Source: an uncultured Aquimarina sp. (GTDB taxonomy: Bacteria; Bacteroidota; Bacteroidia; Flavobacteriales; Flavobacteriaceae). Taken from it: 64,000 nucleotides of DNA. Both the position numbers and the translations under genes were made by a program. The stretch lies in the NCBI GenBank assembly GCA_947496555.1, contig CANMDH010000023.1:1-64000 (forward strand), written 5' to 3'. The notes below the pieces were generated by a model, which made no database searches, was not told the origin of the DNA, and was given only the letters and a program-made list of their open reading frames with translations. Within the stretch, counting starts at the first letter, position 1, and each line of letters starts with the position of its first letter. This document shows positions 1 through 9,138 of this stretch, one piece after another.

Positions 1-87
1 AGAAAATACAAGACAATACAGAGAACTGTTATCTATACATTGGAATATGAGCTTGCTCATCAAAAACTAATGCATAAAATGGGTTAA
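1..87 (+). CDS. C-terminal end of an unidentified gene (partial)
   Basis: An open frame runs from the first base for 28 codons to a TAA at 85-87. The peptide ends LAHQKLMHKMG and is rich in Lys, Tyr and Gln, like a normal protein terminus. Its start lies outside the window. No motif is visible and the product cannot be named. It converges on the glycosidase gene that follows on the other strand. A chance open frame of this length is possible in AT-rich DNA. Confidence 0.4.
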   Translation, partial: RKYKTIQRTVIYTLEYELAHQKLMHKMG

Positions 88-108
88 AACAGATGATTTA
101 TAAAAGTA

Positions 109-1887
109 TTATTTGATGATTTTAAATATTGCTATTCCTCCCGATGAAACTTTATCTCTGATTATTTTGATTTTGAAGTTCTGAAGTTTTCTACCCGTTA
201 TTTTCCATTTTGTATCATGCCAAAGGTCTTGAACTGTATAAATTTTATCAGGAAAAAGATTTACCTTGTCTATCGGAATTCTAACTTCTAATTCTGCATC
301 TTCCTCTGTGTTATTACCCGCGACAATAATAATTTTATCTTTATTTTGTATAGCGAACGGAACAGGAAGATCTTTTTCAGTCTTATATTCTAACTCAAAA
401 ATATCGGGCATGGTATCGTTTAAATAAGACCGAAATATATCATTTTCTGATTTTCTAATTGAAATCATTTTTTTTACATCATTCAACATTTCTATATGCT
501 CTTTTTTGTTTAATTGAGTCCAGTCAATAACTGCACCATATAGCCATGTTCCTTTTCCGGCTGTGCCTTTACCAAATAGATCAGGGGTTAAGTTTGGATT
601 TGATGAGAAATTTGCATTAAATTCTTCACCACTCATAAATAAAGGTATTGCGGGAGTAAAAAGAAAGTTATACCCAAACAGACATCGGCTACCTTCTGCA
701 ACATAAGGATTTTTATCTGAAGGAAATCCATCCCACCCATCATCATGAGCACTTAATTGTACCGAGTAATATTGTAATTGAGGTATAGGAGGTGGTAAAG
801 AAATGTTTGCACTGTTTTTATTTGTTAAAACAATTTTTGGATCACCTGAAGATAAGTTCCATTTTCTGTACCCGTCTTTTGGATCACTATGGACTCTAAT
901 TTTTGAGATCCTTTGTTTAGTGTCCAAATTTTTTATAGAGAGTTTTATAAAATTCTGGTCATTTTCAATAAAAGTTGTATCGGTTGGTAGTATTGTTACA
1001 GGCTCGTTTTTTATGTTTACTCCTAGTTTTCCTCCACGTAAACTCGAACCTTCATCGATACTTTCATTATTATAAAACACTTTTACTTGATAATGTGACG
1101 TATTGTTATATTTATTCTTAAAACCTAATACAGTATTGGTGTAGTTTGGAAGTAGAGTGTCAACACCTTCAGTCTGGATACTTAATTTTCTGCTGCGTTG
1201 ATAAAAATCACATATATTATCGCTTGTACGTTCAAATTCTAAAAAAACGACAATTGGATGTCCTGCTGCTGCACACTGTCTTTTGATTTCGTACCATAAA
1301 TCAGGACGATAAATTGATACATCAAGTCTGTATCCATCGATTCCTTGTTGCAATGCATAATCTACATGAGTTTTTACCCACCATTGGTCAAGATCTTTAT
1401 GATTACCATGCCAGTCATAATCGATCATTCCCCATGAACTACCTTTAAACCAATCAGGGTGTTGGGTTATAAGCGGGCTGTAATTCATAACTCCGTGAGT
1501 GGTGACATCAAGAAATACCTTAATGTCGTAGCTATGAAACTCATCTACCATTTGTTTTAAGTCTTCTTTTTTTCCAAGCGAGGGATCAATACTATCGGGT
1601 CGAACAGTGGCATATTGAGTCCATAAACCGTAAAAATGCTTTTCATCGGCCCAATTATGACCTGTTAACCATACACCATTTATTCCTAAATCTGCAAGAT
1701 AGGATGCCTTCTTTCTGGTAGATTGAAACGTTCCTGTTCCTGGTCCATTAGGAGAAGTGAAATTTTTTGTAGAAATCTCATAAATTATTAAATCCTTTGT
1801 CCAATCCGGACTTTCAATAGTTTGACTTTTGGTGAGAATAGGGTGAAATAGGAACAGAATTAAGATTGAATTTTTTATACAATTCAT
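109..1887 (-). CDS. Secreted alpha-amylase family (GH13) glycosidase
   Basis: Predicted exported glycoside hydrolase of family GH13, acting on alpha-glucans. After a signal peptide (about residues 1-22, ending before a Gln) come the (beta/alpha)8-barrel signatures in order: region I FLDVTTHG near 125, region II DGYRLDVS with nucleophile Asp near 189, region III acid/base Glu in VVFLEFE near 217, and region IV SAHDDG near 385. A segment between about 245 and 370 looks like an inserted beta-rich domain before region IV, and the C-terminus resembles the usual amylase beta domain. The longest frame opens with GTG at 1894-1896, but the bases AAGGTGG then act as a ribosome-binding site for the ATG at 1885-1887, which I prefer (592 aa). 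Substrate specificity cannot be read from the sequence. No sus-type TonB receptor pair is adjacent. Confidence 0.85.
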   Translation of the reverse strand: MNCIKNSILILFLFHPILTKSQTIESPDWTKDLIIYEISTKNFTSPNGPGTGTFQSTRKKASYLADLGINGVWLTGHNWADEKHFYGLWTQYATVRPDSIDPSLGKKEDLKQMVDEFHSYDIKVFLDVTTHGVMNYSPLITQHPDWFKGSSWGMIDYDWHGNHKDLDQWWVKTHVDYALQQGIDGYRLDVSIYRPDLWYEIKRQCAAAGHPIVVFLEFERTSDNICDFYQRSRKLSIQTEGVDTLLPNYTNTVLGFKNKYNNTSHYQVKVFYNNESIDEGSSLRGGKLGVNIKNEPVTILPTDTTFIENDQNFIKLSIKNLDTKQRISKIRVHSDPKDGYRKWNLSSGDPKIVLTNKNSANISLPPPIPQLQYYSVQLSAHDDGWDGFPSDKNPYVAEGSRCLFGYNFLFTPAIPLFMSGEEFNANFSSNPNLTPDLFGKGTAGKGTWLYGAVIDWTQLNKKEHIEMLNDVKKMISIRKSENDIFRSYLNDTMPDIFELEYKTEKDLPVPFAIQNKDKIIIVAGNNTEEDAELEVRIPIDKVNLFPDKIYTVQDLWHDTKWKITGRKLQNFKIKIIRDKVSSGGIAIFKIIK

Positions 1888-2128
1888 AATGACCACCTTT
1901 TTTATCGATACTGATTAACGTATAGATAAAGGACAGTTGTCTTTCTGTTTTCTAATATATAGTTATCTAAATTAATAGGTCTTTTTATAGGTTTTGTAAT
2001 TCAATGCTAGATGATCAAATCACTTTTTACCTTCAATCTATCCCTTAGTTTGGATCACTCTCTTCGAGTTCTTGTGCTGTTTTATTGTATTCTGCAGCTT
2101 TTTTATTATGAGTGTCAGGAAATTTGGT

Positions 2129-2587
2129 TTATTTTTTTATATACCATCTAATAGCAAAAGAAGTTTGGCCGTGCCCAAGAATTTCTCCTGTGATCACATT
2201 TCGCATCATGGTATCTGATTTGCCATTGCTGGCTGCTATTAGTGACCATTCAAGATTTTCTTTTAGTTGTATTGTTTGCTTTTCAAAACTGGGTGTTTGT
2301 CCTGTAATAGGGTCTATCTGGGCAAATACAATAGTATCACTTAGGACTGTTAGGAATTTGGCATCTGCAAAATGTTCAACTTTTTTAGTGGGATCGCTTT
2401 TTCTTTGAGAAGACCAATATATTCGTACTTTTTCTCCTAGTCTTACCGCTTCAACCAGATCGGTTATTTTTCCGGCAATTGTTTTTCCGTCTTTATCATT
2501 ATGATAAATAAGTTTCCAGTTGTTTTTGTCCTGAGCAGACAATGATATTGATATAAATAGTAATATTAATAGGGATAATTTTTTCAT
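2129..2587 (-). CDS. Exported protein of unknown function (152 aa)
   Basis: Begins MKKLSLLILLFISISLSAQ, a clear Sec signal peptide with cleavage after Ala18 or so. The mature part of about 130 residues looks beta-rich and has no Cys. I recognise no family. It is separated by 15 bases from the zinc-finger gene upstream and may be the last gene of the kinase/response-regulator operon. Oddity: after its TAA the same frame stays open for another 27 codons (2128 down to 2048) with a charged, protein-like composition before a second TAA, so the present stop may have shortened an older, longer protein. Confidence 0.7.
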   Translation of the reverse strand: MKKLSLLILLFISISLSAQDKNNWKLIYHNDKDGKTIAGKITDLVEAVRLGEKVRIYWSSQRKSDPTKKVEHFADAKFLTVLSDTIVFAQIDPITGQTPSFEKQTIQLKENLEWSLIAASNGKSDTMMRNVITGEILGHGQTSFAIRWYIKK

Positions 2588-2602
2588 AAGTAATATTTTA
2601 CA

Positions 2603-2887
2603 TTAGTATTCAACGAAAGACTTATGCTCATAACACCAGGCCCAACGTTCATTAGGTTCCGCAGAAATTACAATCTTATGTTCATTGTGTATTTGAAAAT
2701 GTTTGCTTGCGTGTTTATTGGGTGACGAATCACAACAGAGGGTAACACCACATTCCTGACAGGTACGTAAATGTACCCACGAATCTCCAGTTTTTAGGCA
2801 TTCTGCACATTGGTAACTAGTATCTTTTTTGATATCACCCGCATCAAAATTTTCAAGGTGCTCACATATTTTAGTTCGTAATTTCAT
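2603..2887 (-). CDS. UBP-type zinc finger protein
   Basis: A 94-residue protein that is essentially one zf-UBP domain. Zinc ligands are visible in order: Cys8-His10 near the N-terminus, CAEC at about 27-30, CQEC at about 43-46, CC near 51-52, then several His residues (KHASKHFQIHNEH) between 58 and 70. In eukaryotes this fold binds the C-terminal Gly-Gly of ubiquitin. Bacterial copies are stand-alone and their ligand is not established. It lies 22 bases downstream of the response-regulator/oxidoreductase fusion and is probably co-transcribed with it and the histidine kinase, which suggests a role in that signalling module. Confidence 0.8.
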   Translation of the reverse strand: MKLRTKICEHLENFDAGDIKKDTSYQCAECLKTGDSWVHLRTCQECGVTLCCDSSPNKHASKHFQIHNEHKIVISAEPNERWAWCYEHKSFVEY

Positions 2888-2909
2888 ATTTTTTTAGATA
2901 GTTCAATAC

Positions 2910-4574
2910 TTAAATTTCGGCTAAATACTCATGAACAAATTTAATTGCCATAGCACCTTCACCTACCGCAGAGGCTACTCTGTTCATGGCACCGGCACGA
3001 ACATCCCCTGATGCAAATATTCCGGGACTACACGTCTCCAACAAGAAAGGCTCTCTGTCTTTTTTCCATACTTTCCTAAAATTATCATATCGTGTAAGAT
3101 CTCTACCCGTTTCAATAAACCCTCTTTCATTTTTTATAATATCTAACTGGACCCAGTCGGTATAAGGTCGGGCTCCAATAAATATAAATAAAGCATCTGC
3201 AGGTGCTATTTTAACTTCAGAAGTTTCACTATTTGTAAGTTCTAGCTCAGTAAGTCTATCGCCTTCTCCCAGGGCTTTGGTGATATTTGTGTATCCTAAT
3301 AGTGTAATATTGTCAATGGCATTAATCTGATCGATGAGGTAGCTAGACATACTACTGCTTAGGTCTTTTTTACGCACAGTTATGTATACATTCTTGGCAA
3401 ATTTAGAAAGATAAACAGCAGATTGTCCGGCAGAATTACCACCGCCAACGATATAAACCTCTTTATCACTACAGGCTTGCGCTTCAGTCATTGATGAGCC
3501 ATAGTACACACCGGCTCCAGTATAGTTTTCGATACCTTCGGCGTCTAATTTTCTATAATTTACTCCAGTAGTAATTACAACACTTTTGGTGCTAATGCAC
3601 TCTCCATTACCAAGGGTGATACTTTTGTACCCATCCTTTTCTGAAATTGAAGTAACTTCTTGCGGAGATAGAAATTCAATTCCAAATCTTTTGGCTTGTG
3701 TGATTGCCCGATGAGTTAACTCCTGGCCGCTTAGCCCATTAGGGAATCCCAGGTAATTTTCTATTCTCGAACTGGTACCTGCTTGTCCACCAGGTGCGTG
3801 TTTTTCTATCAATAGGGTTTTAAGCCCTTCAGAACCTCCATAAACTGCAGCGGCAAGTCCAGATGGTCCTGCACCAATAATAACTACATCATATAAATTG
3901 TCTTTAGGATGTGCATTCAACCCCAAAGCAGTGGCAAGTTTTACAATACTTGGATTTTTAAAACAGTTGCCGTCTTGTAATGATACAACGGGCATATCTG
4001 TTGTTTTTAAATCATGTAACTGGGCAATTTCTTTGGCTTTCTCACTGGTTTCAATATCCAACCATTGAAAAGGAAATAGGTTTGCCGAAAGGAAATCTTT
4101 GATATCATGGGACTTGGGGGAAAATTGATACCCTACGACTTTAATCCCATCAAATTCTGGTTGAAAATCCAGTTGCCAGGTATCTAGTAAGTCATTTAAG
4201 GTAGGATATAACTTTTCTTCAGGCGGGTTCCAAGGCTTTGTTAAATAGTAATCAAGCTGCACATCATTAATAGCTTTAATAGCAGCATCGGTGTCAGAAT
4301 AAGCGGTTAATAATACTTTTTTAGCCTCAGGAAAGTGTTTTTTTGCCTTGGTTAAGAATTCTACGCCCAACATTTCGGGCATGCGTTGATCTACCAAAAA
4401 TAGCGCTATAACTTCATTTTTCTTTTTCAAATCAACGAGTGCTTCCAGCGCATCATTTGCGGAGTCGGTACTCATGATACGATATTCTTTACGATATTCA
4501 GATTTCAAATCTCTGGTAACCGCTCTTAGAACTTGTGGGTCATCATCGAGTGCAAATATGATTGGTTTTTTCAT
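2910..4574 (-). CDS. Response regulator fused to thioredoxin-reductase-like flavoprotein
   Basis: A three-part 554-residue cytoplasmic protein. Residues 1-130 are a receiver domain with acidic pocket D10-D12, phospho-acceptor D62 (FLVDQRMP), T90 and K113. Residues about 145-220 look like a small thioredoxin/glutaredoxin-like segment. From 228 to the end is an FAD/NAD(P)H oxidoreductase with FAD GAGPSG (234-239), NADPH-binding GGGNSAG (377-383) and the C-terminal FASGD flavin motif. In true thioredoxin reductases a CxxC lies just before the NADPH motif. Here that stretch reads GVYYGSSMTEAQAC, with no redox pair, so the domain probably reduces or senses something else. Its kinase is encoded 7 bases upstream. 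This architecture is known as a fused response regulator/thioredoxin-disulfide reductase family; its output is not known to me. Confidence 0.87.
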   Translation of the reverse strand: MKKPIIFALDDDPQVLRAVTRDLKSEYRKEYRIMSTDSANDALEALVDLKKKNEVIALFLVDQRMPEMLGVEFLTKAKKHFPEAKKVLLTAYSDTDAAIKAINDVQLDYYLTKPWNPPEEKLYPTLNDLLDTWQLDFQPEFDGIKVVGYQFSPKSHDIKDFLSANLFPFQWLDIETSEKAKEIAQLHDLKTTDMPVVSLQDGNCFKNPSIVKLATALGLNAHPKDNLYDVVIIGAGPSGLAAAVYGGSEGLKTLLIEKHAPGGQAGTSSRIENYLGFPNGLSGQELTHRAITQAKRFGIEFLSPQEVTSISEKDGYKSITLGNGECISTKSVVITTGVNYRKLDAEGIENYTGAGVYYGSSMTEAQACSDKEVYIVGGGNSAGQSAVYLSKFAKNVYITVRKKDLSSSMSSYLIDQINAIDNITLLGYTNITKALGEGDRLTELELTNSETSEVKIAPADALFIFIGARPYTDWVQLDIIKNERGFIETGRDLTRYDNFRKVWKKDREPFLLETCSPGIFASGDVRAGAMNRVASAVGEGAMAIKFVHEYLAEI

Positions 4575-4581
4575 GTTTTTA

Positions 4582-5970
4582 TTAGGTAATTGGTAAACAC
4601 ACTATAAATGTCGTTTCCCCTTGTTTTGATATTACTTTTATATCTCCGTTATGTTGGTTAATGATTCGTTGTACCACTTCTAATCCCATTCCGGTACCTT
4701 CTCCGATACCTTTAGTGGTAAAGAAAGGATCAAAAATATTATTAATATCTTCTTCCGGAATTCCTTGTCCGTTATCAGTAACCTCTATTTTTACAAAATC
4801 CCTGTCTTTACTGGTCTTAATTGCTAGTGTTCCTGAATGTTCCATAGCATCAATTGCATTATCAATCAAATTGGTCCATACCTGATTAATCTCACTCACA
4901 AAGATTTTGGGTTCTGGAAGCTCGGATCCAAAGTTTTTTTCTACCGATATGTTTTTCTTTTTTAGTTTATGATTAAGCATAGTAAGTGTGCTTTTGATAC
5001 CCGTATGAACATCGGTCGCAACTTTCTCGGGAGCTCGATCCATATGGGTATAACTTTTTATAGATTGCACCAGGCTAGAAATCCTATCCGAAGCTTCTTC
5101 GATTTCATCCACCATTTTTTCAGTCGTTAATACATTTTCTATCCACTCGATAGCATTGGGAAAATTAAGTTCTCCGGTGGCTTCATAAATTTCTTCCATA
5201 ACTGGGATATCCATACAGAAATCGAGCAAGGTTTCTGTGAGCTCAAAAGCATTTTCAACCCCATGATCTTCAAGCCACGTTTCGAGTTCATCTTCTTTTT
5301 CATTACGTTCGGTGAGCTTCATATTGTTCTCTGGCCGATTGCTAATCCTATCAAAAAGCACATTATTTATGGTGTCTACTTCTTCTTCGGATGCCCTAAT
5401 AGAGATGATTCTTTTAAATTTTTCTGGGACGTTACCAAGATGTTGCTTTAGTGCCTTGGCACTTCGCAGCATGGCCGAAGCTGGATTGTTGAGCTCATGA
5501 GCTAATCCAGCAGAGAGTTTACCCAGCGCCATCATTTTTTCTGACTGTACATTGTTTTTAGTGAACTCTCTAACTCTCGAGGTCATATTGTGTACCAAAC
5601 TTTCTGTTAGTTCATAGTGATTGGCGACCATCTCTTTAAACATAGATCTATCCAGTAATAATGCTTCGGCATCGTCAATCACTTCGCCATATCCCATAGC
5701 GGTACTCATTCTTGAAAAAGGCAATAATCCCGAGATACTATTTTTTTTAATTTCTCCTACAACTTTATAATTTCCATTTTGTTCAAACTTAATTTCAACT
5801 TTTCCCTTAAGAAGTATTGATAATTGATTTATGGCTTCTCCTTTTTCGAATATAAATTCTCCTTGTTTAAATGTTTGAAATTCAGATTTATCAATCAACC
5901 ATTGCAATTGTTGATCAGGAACGTTAGTAAAATCTGGTACTTCTCGAAGATTGTGTGCAGTAAGTTTCAT
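4582..5970 (-). CDS. Histidine kinase with N-terminal cyclic-nucleotide-binding domain
   Basis: A soluble sensor kinase with no membrane segment. An N-terminal CRP-like cNMP-binding fold (about 1-125) leads into a dimerisation helix with the phospho-acceptor His in AGLAHELNNPA, then an HATPase_c domain with N box NLIDNAIDAM, G1 DNGQGIP and G2 GEGTGMGLEVV. The longest frame starts with GTG at 6007-6009. The ATG at 5968-5970 places the protein start just before the cNMP fold and is preferred, although a GGAGG lies upstream within the longer version. The response regulator/oxidoreductase follows after 7 bases, so this pair is a two-component system sensing a cytoplasmic ligand or redox state. 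Confidence 0.85.
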   Translation of the reverse strand: MKLTAHNLREVPDFTNVPDQQLQWLIDKSEFQTFKQGEFIFEKGEAINQLSILLKGKVEIKFEQNGNYKVVGEIKKNSISGLLPFSRMSTAMGYGEVIDDAEALLLDRSMFKEMVANHYELTESLVHNMTSRVREFTKNNVQSEKMMALGKLSAGLAHELNNPASAMLRSAKALKQHLGNVPEKFKRIISIRASEEEVDTINNVLFDRISNRPENNMKLTERNEKEDELETWLEDHGVENAFELTETLLDFCMDIPVMEEIYEATGELNFPNAIEWIENVLTTEKMVDEIEEASDRISSLVQSIKSYTHMDRAPEKVATDVHTGIKSTLTMLNHKLKKKNISVEKNFGSELPEPKIFVSEINQVWTNLIDNAIDAMEHSGTLAIKTSKDRDFVKIEVTDNGQGIPEEDINNIFDPFFTTKGIGEGTGMGLEVVQRIINQHNGDIKVISKQGETTFIVCLPIT

Positions 5971-6064
5971 CTGCTTAAAAATACTTAATAAAAACCCTCC
6001 TTGCAACACTTATAAATACTACAATTCTTAAGGTTTTTATAAAATTTAATAGTAAAGAGAAGGT

Positions 6065-6709
6065 TCAGGATCTATCAAGAAGCGATTTTGTTTTCTGATT
6101 GGGTTTTGCATATTGGAAACGATCCATTAAAGCAGGTAAGGCATAACCATCTAATCCAATACAAGAAACTGTTTCTGCTTTATCGAGCTGTACCCAGCCA
6201 TCACTATGTACTATTTCTTCGTTTACATATAGATGCTCGATGGCTCCTATAATCAAAATAGTATCATTTTCTTTGATTAAATATTCATTTATGAACTTAC
6301 ACCCTAACTGTATTGGACTATTTTTTACATAAGGGGCATAGAATTCATCGCGATATTCTTCTTGTAGTTGGGTCTTGCCAAATTCTGAAATGTCTTCATC
6401 ATATTTGGCCGCCGTATGATGCGCATCTTTGATCATATCTTTATGAACCTGATTTACTGTGAAAATACCTGTTTCTTTGAGATTTTTGTATGTATTGCGA
6501 GGAACCGTTGTTGGACGTAAAATAAAACCCAACATTGGAGGATTACTACCAATATGGATTATAGAATTGAAAATAGCAACATTTGTGGTGCCATTTTTAC
6601 TTTTGGTAGCCAGTAAATTACAAGATTTATAACCTGTACAACTATTAATAAGGTTTGCCCGGTATCTTGATGGCATATTGGTGAGATCGTTTAGGGTAAA
6701 ATGATTCAT
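6065..6709 (-). CDS. Flavin reductase family protein (FMN-binding split barrel)
   Basis: A 214-residue protein with the split-barrel flavin-binding fold. The segment CNLLATKSKNGTTNVAIFNS around 31-50 and PPMLGFILRP around 58-67 match the flavin reductase-like domain. Such proteins bind FMN and often act as flavin reductases or subunits of monooxygenases; the partner here is unknown. It is transcribed divergently from the methyltransferase at 6776 and stands 55 bases downstream of the histidine kinase start region. Confidence 0.75.
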   Translation of the reverse strand: MNHFTLNDLTNMPSRYRANLINSCTGYKSCNLLATKSKNGTTNVAIFNSIIHIGSNPPMLGFILRPTTVPRNTYKNLKETGIFTVNQVHKDMIKDAHHTAAKYDEDISEFGKTQLQEEYRDEFYAPYVKNSPIQLGCKFINEYLIKENDTILIIGAIEHLYVNEEIVHSDGWVQLDKAETVSCIGLDGYALPALMDRFQYAKPNQKTKSLLDRS

Positions 6710-6775
6710 TTATATCTTATATTTAGCTTTTGAGATGAAGTGAATGATATTTCAAAACTAATTAATCTAGGAAAG

Positions 6776-7579
6776 ATGTCTGAAGAATTCAAGAAATATT
6801 TTGAAACCAACAAGCAAACATGGAACCAAAAAGTAGATGTTCATGCCACAAGTGATTTTTATGATTTAGAAGCTTTCAAAAAAGGGAAATCCTCATTAAA
6901 TCGATATGAAATTGAAGCTTTGGGAGATGTTTCAGGTAAATCATTATTACATTTACAATGTCATTTTGGTCAAGACACGTTGAGTTGGAGCAGGATGGGA
7001 GCAAAATGTACAGGTGTAGACCTTTCAGAAAATGGAATTGAGCTTGCCACACAACTTAATTCTGAATTGGGATTGGATGCCAATTTTGTATGCTGTAATG
7101 TACTTGATACTTCAAAGTATGTTCATGAACAATTTGATATTGTATTTACCAGTTATGGTGTTATTGGTTGGTTGCCTGATTTGAAGCCCTGGGGTAAGAT
7201 GATAGCTGAACGATTGAAGCCCGGTGGAACATTTTATATCGCAGAGTTTCATCCAATTGTCTGGATGTTTGATTATCTGGAAAAAGAAGCAAAAATAAAG
7301 TACGGTTATCATCAAAAAGATGTTATTTATGAAGAATATGAAGGAACCTATGCTAATGAAAAGTCTAAAATGATTAGTAAAGAGTACGGATGGAATCATG
7401 GCTTGGGTGAAGTTATTTCGGCATTAACTGAAGCAGGGTTAGTTATAGAGTATTTGAAAGAGTACGATCAGTCACCTTATGAAATATTTCCTGGTCTCAT
7501 TGAAAAAGATAATGGAATGTTTGAAACTGAAGATAAGTTGTATCCATTACTTTTTGCAGTAAAGGCTGTAAAAAGATAA
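6776..7579 (+). CDS. Class I SAM-dependent methyltransferase
   Basis: A soluble methyltransferase. Motif I is SLLHLQCHFGQDTLSWSRMG, followed by an acidic loop GVDLS that binds the ribose of SAM. The substrate is not identifiable. The longest frame begins with GTG at 6740, but the ATG at 6776 is preceded by AGGAAAG and gives the usual N-terminus (267 aa, MSEEFKKYF), so I use it. It is divergent from the flavin reductase, with the two promoters sharing about 65 bases. Confidence 0.8.
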   Translation: MSEEFKKYFETNKQTWNQKVDVHATSDFYDLEAFKKGKSSLNRYEIEALGDVSGKSLLHLQCHFGQDTLSWSRMGAKCTGVDLSENGIELATQLNSELGLDANFVCCNVLDTSKYVHEQFDIVFTSYGVIGWLPDLKPWGKMIAERLKPGGTFYIAEFHPIVWMFDYLEKEAKIKYGYHQKDVIYEEYEGTYANEKSKMISKEYGWNHGLGEVISALTEAGLVIEYLKEYDQSPYEIFPGLIEKDNGMFETEDKLYPLLFAVKAVKR

Positions 7580-7719
7580 TTAGACAATATTTGTAGTTGT
7601 TAACCTAAAGTTTGCATCATTAATGCAGTAGATCACATCCTTAGTTCCCTGAAAAGATATTCATAAAGAAAAGAATAAGAAGAAATAAATTGTCAAATTT
7701 AAACTTCATAAAAACTAAT

Positions 7720-9084
7720 TTAACCAATAATTCGCTTAAGCCATTTTAACTTGGTTGCACTATACGGAGAGTATTTAAGATTTGGTTCTATTAAAAATGG
7801 TTTCTGAAGAACGCTTTTGTAGTGCGAAAATGTTTCAAAACCAAACTTACCATGATAATTACCAATTCCACTATCACCAACACCTCCAAATGGTAGAGTT
7901 TGCTCAGTAAAATGCATAACAGTATCATTTACAGCACCACCACCAAATGAAATTTCGTTTAACACTTTCTTTTTCACAGTATTATTTTTCGTAAACACAT
8001 AGCAAGAAAGTGGTTTAGAAAGTTGTTTGACCTTTTCAATGGCCTCGTCAATGGTTTCAAAGGAGAGAACAGGTAAAATAGGACCAAAAATTTCGTCTTG
8101 CATCACCTTGTCTGAAAAATCTACATCTTTTAATACAGTTGGAGGAATTACTCTCTCTTCTTTATTACCGGTACTACCCACATAAATCTTATCTTCTTCA
8201 ATCATTCCCACGAGCCGGTCAAAATTATTTTCATTAATGATCTGTGTGTAATTGTCGTTATCTACATGGTATTCGGCTTTCTCGATATACTTTTTTACTG
8301 CCGATAAAAATGTGTCTTTGATGTTAGATTCAACCATCACATAATCTGGGGCAATACAAGTTTGACCTGCATTAAGAAATTTACCCCAAACCAATCGTTT
8401 GGCAGTCATATTTATATTAACATCTTTGGTAATAATGGCGGGACTTTTTCCTCCCAGCTCAAGCGTTACGGGTGTGAGATGTTTAGCCGCGGCTTGATAA
8501 ATAATTTTACCTACCGCAACACTGCCGGTGAAGAATATTTTATCAAATTTAATATCTAATAATTCAGTGGTTTCTTTTACACCGCCTTCTATTACCTTAA
8601 AAAAGTTTGAATCAAAATTGGTGTTAATTAGCCTGGCCATGGTGGCCGATGTGTGAGATGGGACTTCGCTCGGTTTAAGAACAACTGTACAACCGGAAGC
8701 CATAGCAGCTATGGCAGGGCACAAAGAAAGTTGGTAAGGATAATTCCATGCGCCTATAACCAATATAGTTCCATAAGGTTCTGGGATAATATAGCTTTTT
8801 CCGGGAAGATTGGTTAATCCAGTTGATACCTTCTTCTTTTTAGCCCATTTTTTTACTTTTTTGACAGCTAGATCGATTTCATGATAAATTATAGATAGCT
8901 CTGTTGTATATGTTTCAAATTCAGATTTTTTAAAATCTTTATAAATTGATTTATAAAGCTCGGCTTCGTTTTTTTTTAATATCTCTTTTAAACGTTTTAA
9001 TTCTTTTATTCTAAAAGAGATATTTTTTGTAGTATTTGTATTGAAAAACTGACGTTGCTGATCTATAATTTCCTGATAGTTCAT
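7720..9084 (-). CDS. Aldehyde dehydrogenase, ALDH3-like
   Basis: A 454-residue NAD(P)-dependent aldehyde dehydrogenase of the shorter class-3 type, oxidising aldehydes (often fatty or aromatic) to acids. Seen motifs are VLVIGAWNYP and KPSE in the cofactor site, LELGGKSPA with the general-base Glu, and NAGQTCIAP with the catalytic Cys. The C-terminal tail after the catalytic domain is basic and hydrophobic, as in membrane-associated ALDH3 proteins. It lies 54 bases downstream of the sterol-desaturase family gene, and the pair could act on one lipid substrate, but that is inference. Confidence 0.87.
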   Translation of the reverse strand: MNYQEIIDQQRQFFNTNTTKNISFRIKELKRLKEILKKNEAELYKSIYKDFKKSEFETYTTELSIIYHEIDLAVKKVKKWAKKKKVSTGLTNLPGKSYIIPEPYGTILVIGAWNYPYQLSLCPAIAAMASGCTVVLKPSEVPSHTSATMARLINTNFDSNFFKVIEGGVKETTELLDIKFDKIFFTGSVAVGKIIYQAAAKHLTPVTLELGGKSPAIITKDVNINMTAKRLVWGKFLNAGQTCIAPDYVMVESNIKDTFLSAVKKYIEKAEYHVDNDNYTQIINENNFDRLVGMIEEDKIYVGSTGNKEERVIPPTVLKDVDFSDKVMQDEIFGPILPVLSFETIDEAIEKVKQLSKPLSCYVFTKNNTVKKKVLNEISFGGGAVNDTVMHFTEQTLPFGGVGDSGIGNYHGKFGFETFSHYKSVLQKPFLIEPNLKYSPYSATKLKWLKRIIG

Positions 9085-9138
9085 TGAGAAATGGATGATG
9101 TTTTTTAAAAAATTAGGATAACTAATAGAATAACTAAG

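Noticed and set aside
2910-4574. Calling the fusion protein a functional thioredoxin reductase (trxB)
   Set aside because: The redox CxxC before the NADPH motif is missing, so the usual reaction is not supported.
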